In this document: one piece after another, positions 56,591 to 64,000 of the stretch
Layout: each line of letters begins with the position of its first letter
Position numbering within the stretch: position 1 is the stretch's first letter
Assembly: GCF_036588685.1 (NCBI RefSeq)
Contig: NC_086379.1
Span: forward strand, 76,725,727 to 76,789,726
Length of the DNA stretch: 64,000 nt
Origin: Mytilus trossulus
Taxonomy: Eukaryota > Mollusca > Bivalvia > Mytilida > Mytilidae
Direction of reading: 5' to 3'
Notes under the pieces: generated by a model
Told to the model about the DNA's origin: nothing
The model's input: the letters and a program-made list of their open reading frames with translations, nothing else
The model's database searches: none
Position numbers and translations under genes: made by a program

Positions 56591-57625
56591 ATGGGTTCTA
56601 GTTATAATCTAACACTACAGTGGAATCAGGATTATTACGACAAACTACTTCCGAGTGTTTTTCTCCAAGGTGTTATCTTTCTGTTTGGATTTATTGGAAA
56701 CATAATCGTTCTCATGGTATATTTCTTTCGAATGAAAGCAAATCGAGACGACCGTTATTTCATTCCGATCTTGGCAGTTTTTGATCTAATATCTGGCACA
56801 GTTGCATCTGTGTTTTATGTATTGGAATCAATATATTTTGTGGATTTTCCATCAACAGGACTCTGCAAAGGTCTCCTTTTTGCAATGACAAGTACTTCCA
56901 GTTTGTCGGCATTGCTTCTTATAGCCATTGCTGTTCAGAGATATCTGAAAATATGTAAGCCGCTAGGAGAACAAATGGACGAAGCAAAACGAAAAATATG
57001 TCTGGCTGTTATCGTTATACTTTCTATTGTTAATTCGTGCCCTGTTTTACTTTTTTCTGGGAACAAATATATCGAAGGAGAATTCAATAGCTTGAACGTA
57101 ACGGGATGGACGTGTTTTACTGGCTCTGGGAAATACCCAGACTATGAAGCAATCTATTATTACATTATATTCTTTTTAATGGTAGCAAACATACTCACCA
57201 TTTCATTTCTCTATATCCCTATTGGACTACAGCTATATCGACATATAAAACTAAAGGATTTACGAAGGCCAAGCATGGACATTGCTTCCACACAATTTGA
57301 ATCTATATCGGAAAACAAACCAAGCGATGGAAGCACAGGCGAAATAACTCGCAAGAAATCTAGGCACGCAAGCAAAATCAATTTTAACAACATGTTTTTG
57401 ACTATTATCATATTCTATCTCGTTTCTTACACACCAACTTGTGTTTTTCTGATCATAAGTAAATTAAACCACAAACTTTGGTACAATATTTCTACAGCAG
57501 AGATGATAGTTTACTTTATTTTACAAAGATTTTATGTTATAAATCACGTGGTTAATCCGTTGATATACGGTTATTATGACTTGAAATTTCGAAAAGAGGT
57601 TGTAAGTCTTTTTTGTTGCTCATGA
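56591..57625 (+). CDS. Class A (rhodopsin-like) G-protein-coupled receptor, orphan, 344 aa, single exon
   Basis: The start at 56591 is chosen for its context (AAACATGG) and because residues then begin with a short extracellular tail with an N-glycosylation site (N6-L-T). Seven membrane segments follow: TM1 with GN (FGFIGNIIVLMV), TM2 with LAVFD (the conserved LA..D), a Cys before TM3 (GLCKGL) and one in loop 2 (GWTCFTG) for the usual disulfide, TM3 ending VQRY where DRY is normal, a ~50-residue Ser/Lys-rich third inner loop, TM6 with YLVSYTP in place of CW.P, and TM7 with NPLIY (NP..Y). A helix 8 (DLKFRKEV) ends in CC, a likely palmitoylation site. It sits in the plasma membrane and signals through G proteins. 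The ligand is unknown; the general shape fits the many lineage-specific mollusc peptide or amine receptors. Intronless, which suggests retroposed origin or the intronless GPCR families common in invertebrates. Confidence 0.88.
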   Translation: MGSSYNLTLQWNQDYYDKLLPSVFLQGVIFLFGFIGNIIVLMVYFFRMKANRDDRYFIPILAVFDLISGTVASVFYVLESIYFVDFPSTGLCKGLLFAMTSTSSLSALLLIAIAVQRYLKICKPLGEQMDEAKRKICLAVIVILSIVNSCPVLLFSGNKYIEGEFNSLNVTGWTCFTGSGKYPDYEAIYYYIIFFLMVANILTISFLYIPIGLQLYRHIKLKDLRRPSMDIASTQFESISENKPSDGSTGEITRKKSRHASKINFNNMFLTIIIFYLVSYTPTCVFLIISKLNHKLWYNISTAEMIVYFILQRFYVINHVVNPLIYGYYDLKFRKEVVSLFCCS

Positions 57626-57974
57626 TTCTTTGTTCATGCATTATTTTTTTCTATTTTTTCTATTTTTTTATTCCATTGAAAACATTATTTCAGTTCGTGT
57701 GTAACGAGAAATTAATCATTTGTTCAATATAGATTGAAGATAAAAATATAAAAAAAGTTTGATTTCTTACTAATCTGCTAGTAAAGAAGAAATGAATGGA
57801 AAAGAGAGCACTGGATTTAGATTAGATCAACTGGGACTTTACATTTTCTTGAACCAATTTAAAGATAACAAATGTGAAAGGAGAAATTAATTTTACGTCA
57901 CTTTTGCGTTGATATATTCATGTGACGCACATTTTAGGTATGCGTTGTTATTCTGTGGTTTAAATAGTGAAATG

Positions 57975-58260
57975 AACCATTGTGATGTTTATTTGTTTAT
58001 TTCTTTCTCCTGTGTGTTCTTGCATTAGTATTTGTACTGTATTCCTACCATGTACTATTGTCGTTTCAACGCACGGTATTTTTAACATTGCCATATCTAT
58101 AAGCGGGAAGTTTGGCTAGCAATAAAACCAGGTTCAATCCACCATTTATTGTTAAAATTCCCTTACCAAGTCAGAAATATAGCAGTTGTTATCAAATAGT
58201 CTGTTTCTGTGTATGTTGGCGTTTGTTTTTGTAGCAATTTAGTGTGCATGTGTTATATTT
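57975..58260 (+). repeat. Dispersed repeat family 3 (copy 3)
   Basis: AAAACCAGGTTCAATCCACC, ATTGTTAAAATTCCCTTACC and AGCAGTTGTTATCAAATAGT, collinear with 36055-36370. Confidence 0.6.
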
Positions 58261-58869
58261 CCTATTTTGCAAATTCGGAATTTCAAAATATATCTATAAC
58301 ATCTACATTTCACATTAATTTACTTTTAATTAAGTTTTATTTATTTAGTTCTATTTATTTAAAATGAGCGTTTTTAGTTAATTACATTACGATTAAATAG
58401 ATGATACATACAGTAAACATAAATTCCGTAAATGTTATTTATTTCATTTATTTTCATTAATACATGCAAATTTGTTTACAGGAGATTTGTGAATTTGAAG
58501 CATAATTTATTCGTAGTAAAGTTTAATTCTGTTATTTGGTTATATTTAATATTCAACGAAGTTTAGAGAAATCTTTGTGTGTCGCTTTGGTTTACCTTGA
58601 CAACGCAACAGAACATAGAGAAAATATTTGTTGTTTCGTGTATATTGAAATCGTACCGATGCAGGATTGATCTCCAGAACAGAATATTTGCGTATTACGT
58701 AATACAAAAGAAACATTTAATATATTCAAGCTTGACATTATCTATGTATGATAACCTATAAATATTGTGAAATATATTGTATGCATTTATTTGAAATTGT
58801 ATTATAAGAGTTGCCATGAGATCTCAGTTGTAATAAAATATAGTTATTTTGGAATTCTTCGTTTTTACC
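58261..58869. other. No gene seen
   Basis: AT-rich; the short frame 58579-58761 is unsupported. Confidence 0.35.
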
Positions 58870-59010
58870 AGGCCAGCTAAAGTCCAGACGACATAGGCTG
58901 AAAGTCAAGTATGACATTTGTTGTTTCCTTGTTTTCCACTTATATTTGATGTGCCGGTTCTATTGACTATTGAGATAGATTAGTGAGCGGTATACTTTTA
59001 TTGCCTTTAT
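58870..59010 (+). repeat. Dispersed repeat family 3, 3' fragment
   Basis: GTTTTCCACTTATATTTGAT and GAGCGGTATACTTTTATTGC match the tail of the family. Confidence 0.5.
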
Positions 59011-59014
59011 CAAG

Positions 59015-59175
59015 ATACAAAAAATAAGGAAATGTTTTAGGATTGCCAATGAGACAACTATCCACCAGATGACATAGATGTTAAAAACAATAGGTTAACA
59101 TACGACATTCGACAATAAGCAAAACCCATACCACAAAGCAAGCTATAAAAGGGTCTCAATACTATAAAATGTAAA
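59015..59175. repeat. Dispersed repeat family 4 (copy 2)
   Basis: GCCAATGAGACAACTATCCA, CCAGATGACATAGATG and AAAACCCATACCACAAAGCA. Fragments of the same family appear near 11985-12065 and 30495-30540. Confidence 0.55.
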
Positions 59176-59439
59176 ATAATTCACAAGAGATCTAAAAAAA
59201 AAACCGGAAAAGACCGCTTTACCATACCATAGACATGTATATTAGCAAATATTAATCTCTGTAGCCGTTTAATATAACAATTAAAAACACAAAAAGCAGA
59301 TTATTAGGTGCAAAACAAATAAAATATATCTATGGTGATAAGATTGGAAAAAAGGAGGGGGTAATTTATAAACGAAAAACTTAATATGAGAGGTTCCAAG
59401 CGTACTAAATAAACAAGCTTTTGGTAATACAAAAGGTTA

Positions 59440-59600
59440 GATTCCCGTTCCGGGATAAAATTTCAGGGAGTGAATTTTCGGCTCTCCCTTGACACCATTT
59501 GCGAGTATGGTCTTGAGGAAAGGATAGGGGACGATAAATGACTGACCCGTGTTAATAAAGAGCCATACTCTCTAGCACGTTAAAGACACTCATGTAGATT
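59440..59600 (+). repeat. Dispersed element of unknown class
   Basis: A GC-richer block (ATTCCCGTTCCGGGATAAAA, TTTTCGGCTCTCCCTTGACA, GAGCCATACTCTCTAGCACG) unlike its surroundings. I recall similar blocks as repeats in molluscs; only one copy is in this window. Confidence 0.35.
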
Positions 59601-60034
59601 TCGAAAAAAAAGAGCAGGCTAATGCCGCTACATAACAGCACTCGCACCGCAAAGTGGAAAGGGATTTATATAAGTTGCAAAACTTGTTTCCAATCCATTA
59701 TAAATAAATATGTTTAAACTAATACACATGTAGTGTACTTCATTATTTTCTATATGTATTTCTGTGCAATTTATTACTAATGAAGTAAATACGAGCTTAA
59801 ACAAGACCAAAACATACAATTACTATAGTATTTCCATTGCATTTCATCATGATCATATCGCAGAAACTTTTTTATGCGATTGAAATTATTGGGACTTCTA
59901 TAACGCAGTATTTTACATATTAGTCTGCGTTGAAGAAAATCGAATGAGATTCGTTATATATATTTATCATATATTTAGTACAAAATACAGCTATTTTGTA
60001 TATCTAATAAAGGTTCTTTTTTCCAGTCTGTATC

Positions 60035-60120
60035 ACCTACCCTGTATCGCATACCCCGTATCGCATGGCTAAACCCGTATCGCATACCCCGTATCGCATG
60101 GTAAAACCAGTATCGCATGC
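60035..60120. repeat. Short array of CCGTATCGCAT motifs
   Basis: CCGTATCGCAT or a close variant occurs about five times (ACCCCGTATCGCATGG, ACCCGTATCGCATACC, CAGTATCGCATGCC). The same word, as CCGTATCACATGCCGTATCA, is in the foldback at 60543. Confidence 0.65.
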
Positions 60121-60542
60121 CTTTTTTTTTTTTTTTTTTTTTTAAACTAAAGTCAGTTTTTTTTGTTTTTTTTGCTTAAGAATTTTTTTTGTAAAAATAG
60201 GTCAATTTTTTGAATAACGTCATTGTTTGGTCTGTAACGTCACGAACATCAAGTTTTCATATATGTGACGTCACGAACATCAAGTTTTTACAACAAATAT
60301 TTTGGCACACTAAATGCAACTATAAAAAATACAAAACACTCAAAATTATACAATAATAAATCAAAATATATTAAAAAAAAAACAGATTGTAAGGTAATCT
60401 AGGTGCTTCGTATAAATAATTGAGCAGTTATTTTAAAGCTTTGAAACAAGACAAAAGCAGAACTGAAGGTAACCCAGTGCTATGGATCAGAAAACAGTTC
60501 ATATAATATAAAACTCTCCTGTTGAAAAATATGATAAAGCGT

Positions 60543-60677
60543 ATAATACATGGCAAAATCCGTATCACATGCCGTATCACCCTCAACCAATATCATCCCT
60601 CGGGCCTAAGGGCCCTCGGGCTGATATTGATGTCTCGGGATGATACGACATATGATACGGATTTTGCCATGTATTAT
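60543..60677. repeat. Long hairpin (foldback), ~65-bp arms
   Basis: The left arm begins ATAATACATGGCAAAATCCG and the right arm ends in its exact inverse. Complementarity continues through GTATCA and ends at CTCGGGCC TAA GGGCCCTCGGG, with a 5-7-nt gap on one side. Non-coding. Confidence 0.8.
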
Positions 60678-61199
60678 TCTCTATATACATGTATACCTTC
60701 TGAATATAACTTCCTCGTTTTCTGTGCAATGATACTACTATCATATGCACAAAACGTATCAGCATTGCCTCGATACTTTATGTGAATATCAATGACAGTG
60801 TTGCAAGGTATTGAATCGTGATACTGTGAGTTTTAGAAAACTTAAGTTAATATTATAAGCAATCCTATATTTCTTTGAATAATGACTGATGCATATTTTG
60901 ACCAAAAGTAATTGCGGTTCGCACTGATTCTTATTCTACTACGACTGTGACGCTGCATTAATCTGTGTTGGAATATGTGAAACTATTTGGTATGAAGAGT
61001 CTATTTGAAATTTCGAAATATTAAAATATAAACTGTTTTAGGGATAGCCTAGTTTATTTTGCAGTACATAGTTATCCATTCAGTTTTCCTTGTGTTACTA
61101 TTAAACAAGGTTATAGTAATCTTACAGTTTTCAAAGTCTGATTATAGATTTCAAAATTGTCGCCCTAATAATTCAGAAGGTGTCCTTGATGTTTTACAG

Positions 61200-61273
61200 T
61201 GAAGGATTCAGTTAAGAAAAAGAACATAACCGGTGATGGGGTGCATGAACTGACCGTGACAGCAACTGATAAG
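61200..61273 (+). CDS. Candidate internal exon of an unidentified gene
   Basis: A 74-nt block between TTTTACAG and AAG|GTATTA. In the phase that leaves it open it reads KKKNITGDGVHELTVTATDK at its end, preceded by VKDSV. The VTATDK ending resembles beta-sandwich extracellular repeats such as HYR (..V.Y.ATD..GN). I found no partner exons with certainty on either side, so it may be chance or an isolated exon of a gene that runs off the right edge. Confidence 0.3.
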
Positions 61274-62169
61274 GTATTATGTTCACATTAATACAAAACA
61301 TAATTAAATATAAAACTAGTTGCCAATATTATAATAAACATCACTAGGTTGGTGACTGTTGAAAATATAGAAATAAGAAGATGTGGTATAATTGACCATG
61401 GGACAACTAACCAGAGTTTAAATAAGTGTATATAATCTATTACAGGTCACCATACGACCTTCAACAAACCCCATACCGTATAGTCGTCTTATAGATAACA
61501 TTCTACGAAAGACAAATATAAGCAACATCACTGTTAACTTAGGATGTGATTTAATAAGTTTTCTACAGGTAATGCCAAACTCACTTATCAAATTTTTATA
61601 TCTTTGAAAGAAATTGGCAAGATTAATAGATCCTATTTGTGAAAGATAAATGCATATCACTCATTTGAGTATATTCGTTATATATGATACATAGCGAAAA
61701 CATTGTAAAATATATACACACGATAAGAAGGGCTCAATAAACATCGCTGTTTAAAAAGGGAAACTTAACAATCGGAAACGAAAAATCGTCTCTTTGAAAG
61801 GCTTGTATCAAAACATTATATATGCAAAGACATTTTGGTTACCCGTCCCTGATTAATAATGTATGTACAATATGAATCGAACATAGAGTCAGACCGGAAT
61901 AACGGGATGATATCTTTTTTAGTAATTGATTAAAAAATCTTTTTAAAGATTCATCAAACAGAAACCTGTGGCGTTTTTTACGTTTAAATTGATGTTTTTT
62001 TGTCGAGTTTGTTTGGCAATACTTGTCTTCCCAACGTTAAGGTGTAGCATAGTTATGCATTTTTTTTTATATATACAAGGGTGCACACACTGAAATGTCT
62101 CGCCTTCTTTACTAATCATTGATATTATGTTGATAGTCCTAATAATAAAGCGTTATTACAACTGTCACA
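61274..62169. other. No gene seen
   Basis: Contains a fragment of repeat family 4 at about 61365-61500 (GACCATGGGACAACTAACCA; AACCCCATACCGTATAGTCG). Otherwise AT-rich. Confidence 0.35.
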
Positions 62170-63000
62170 TAATCTTAACATAAACCAAGAAAACTAAACA
62201 TTGACCTTTGAACCATGAAAATGAGGTCAAGGTCAGATAAACCATGCCAGGTAGACATGAACAGCTTACAATTCTTCCATACAACAAATAAAATTGACTT
62301 ATTGCTTAAATTTTAAGAAAAACAGATCAAAACACAAAAGCTTAACACTGAGCAATGAACCGTAAAAAATGAGATCAAGGTCAAATAAAACCTGTGCGAC
62401 TGACATATAGATCATGAAATATTTCCATACAACAAATATAGTTGACCTATTGCATATAGTATTAGAAAAAAAGGCCAAATCTCAAAAACTTAACTTTGAC
62501 CACTGAACCATGAAAATGAGGTCAAGGTCATATGACACCGGCCAGGTAGACCTGTACACCTTACAACCATTCCATACACAAAATATAGAAGACCTATTGC
62601 AAACAGTATAAGAAAAACAGACCAAAACACAAAACTTAACTATAACCACTAAACCATGAAAATGAGGTCAAGGTCAGATGACACCTGCCAGTTGGACATG
62701 TACACCTTACAGTGCTTCCATACACCGAATATACTAGACCTATTGCTTATAGTATCTCAGATATGGACTTGACCACCAAAACTTAACCTTGTTCGCTGAT
62801 CCATGAAATGAGGTCGAGGTCAAGTGAAAACTGTCTGACGGGCAAGAGGACCTTGCAAGGTACGCACATACCAAATATAGTTATCCTATTACTTATAATA
62901 AGAGAGAATTTAACATTACAAAAATTTTTAACTTTTTTCAAGTAGTAACTGAACCATGAAAATGAGGTCAAGGACATTGGACATGTGACCGACGGAATCT
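62170..63000 (+). repeat. Satellite of ~147-bp units, six units, each with AGGTCA half-sites
   Basis: GAGGTCAAGGTCA or a close variant begins at 62223, 62371, 62518, 62664, 62810 and 62964, a spacing of 146-154 bp. Each follows GAACCATGAAAATGAGG and precedes a segment like TACA(C/G)CTTACAAT, TTCCATACA and ATAGTTGACCTATTGC. The sixth unit is diverged (AGGTCAAGGACA). Non-coding. Confidence 0.85.
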
Positions 63001-63163
63001 TCATAACATGAGGCAACCATATACAAAGTATGAAGCATCCAGGTCTCCGACCTTCTAAAATATAAACCTATTAAGAACTGAGCTAACATCGCCGCCGCCG
63101 TATCACTATCCCTACAATGTATGTTGAGCTTTCTGCGACAAAAAAACTGCCTCAACCTGAATT

Positions 63164-63725
63164 ACCAAATCGCCCCACTTGTGAACTTTGATAAATCCCG
63201 TTAATATTTCTCCTGCCAACTGGTCCCACCTAATGGAAATGGGTGAAATCTAGATAAATATATTATTAACCAGGATGAATTTAGTAATGCCAACTCGCCC
63301 CACTTATGGAAAAAGATGTTATTCCATTAAATATAAGTTAAATTCCTTATATTGCATTTTGATACATTTAACTGGTTTCTTTTCAACTGTTATGCAAATA
63401 ACTAAGCTTCAAAACTTACAGTTATTCTTCAACAATCAGTTTTATTTTTAGAATTATAATTTCAGTATATATCAATAATAGTAATTAAATTAATTTTCGG
63501 TTTGTTTGTATTCTGTGTAGATTAGTTTTCGTTAAAGTGGTGCGAGTTTTTATTTTTAATTGTATATATTAATCTAAATATTACCGTTTTTTTTTATAAG
63601 TAGGGCGAGTTGACAGGAGTAATATTAAACATGATTTAACCAATTTCACATGTGGGGCGATTTGATAAATCAGTTTGTGGCAGTTTTTAAAAAAGTGGGG
63701 CGATTAGCCAGTGGGGCAACTTGTC
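63164..63725. mobile_element. Foldback element with arms of CGCCCCACTT / GTGGGGCG motifs
   Basis: Left arm: AAATCGCCCCACTTGTGAAC near 63167, a decayed CAACTGGTCCCACC near 63217, and CAACTCGCCCCACTTATGG near 63285. The right arm carries the inverse words: AGTAGGGCGAGTTG, TGTGGGGCGATTTGATAAAT, AGTGGGGCGATTAG and AGTGGGGCAACTTG. The order is mirrored (outer with outer, inner with inner). The ~300-bp centre is AT-rich and non-coding. Confidence 0.7.
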
Positions 63726-64000
63726 CTGCTTCCATTTGAAGGCCCCCTTGAAGGTTTTGTATGACTATATTGACCATCTTTCACGTAAAACCCCCATGTG
63801 CATTTTGAAAAGTTGGCAGATATGTTTCTAACTCCAGGCAAAATCTACCGGTATGAATGAAAAAGAAGTTTTCAATTAAAGCTCTGTGGCCATAACAGCT
63901 GTCTCATTAGCATTTAACCACTTCCCATATTTGCAATTAAAACAATAGAAGAAAATTATTCAACGCAAAAACAAAACTTACTTGTAGATATTTTTATATA
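63726..64000. other. No gene seen
   Basis: Nothing recognisable up to the window edge. Confidence 0.3.

Overview
The window looks like AT-rich, intron-rich nuclear DNA from a bivalve mollusc, most likely a mussel (Mytilus or a close relative). The basis is genes with many small exons and standard GT/AG introns, a dense mixture of short dispersed repeats, and several repeat families I recognise from bivalve sequence (the GCTCACC...GGGCCAAGTGAGC element and the retroelement tail with GGGGAATGTGTCAAAGAGAC). No bacterial operon, rRNA, CRISPR array or viral genome is visible. The organism call rests on recall and not on a search.

Layout. (1) 1-7.8 kb: a possible signal-peptide exon of a gene leaving the left edge, a decayed LINE, and two near-identical tRNA-derived SINEs. 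(2) 7.8-13.3 kb, minus strand: a complete three-exon gene for a 498-residue protein with a C-terminal ankyrin array. Its introns hold a MITE split by a second element and a foldback element. (3) 16.9-26.1 kb, plus strand: a complete seven-exon gene for L-xylulose/dicarbonyl reductase (DCXR, 244 aa), with its catalytic residues at the same numbers as the human enzyme. (4) 33.5-37.5 kb, plus: a second DCXR copy with exons 2-5 intact and a degenerate exon 6, but no visible exon 1 or 7. (5) 38.3-49.0 kb, minus: a complete twelve-exon gene for tepsin, the AP-4 adaptor accessory protein (407 aa). Its fifth intron opens directly into a 32-bp minisatellite. (6) 52.5-55.9 kb: Penelope-like reverse-transcriptase elements. 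(7) 56.6-57.6 kb, plus: an intronless class A GPCR. (8) 58-64 kb: repeats, one candidate exon, a 147-bp-period satellite rich in AGGTCA half-sites, and a foldback element.

The genes are unrelated housekeeping or receptor genes and form no pathway together. The most unusual signals are: the tepsin minisatellite, whose unit is a copy of the exon-5/intron-5 splice junction, so the intron starts with some 28 look-alike donor sites; the partial DCXR duplication; a Helentron-like family carrying 3, 2 or 1 internal ~500-bp units, each copy inserted inside another repeat; two foldback elements whose arms are arrays of a short GC-rich motif; and a very young 82-bp MITE with a 9-bp target duplication.

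Exon coordinates were derived by reading splice sites and checking phase by hand. Repeat boundaries are approximate unless stated otherwise.
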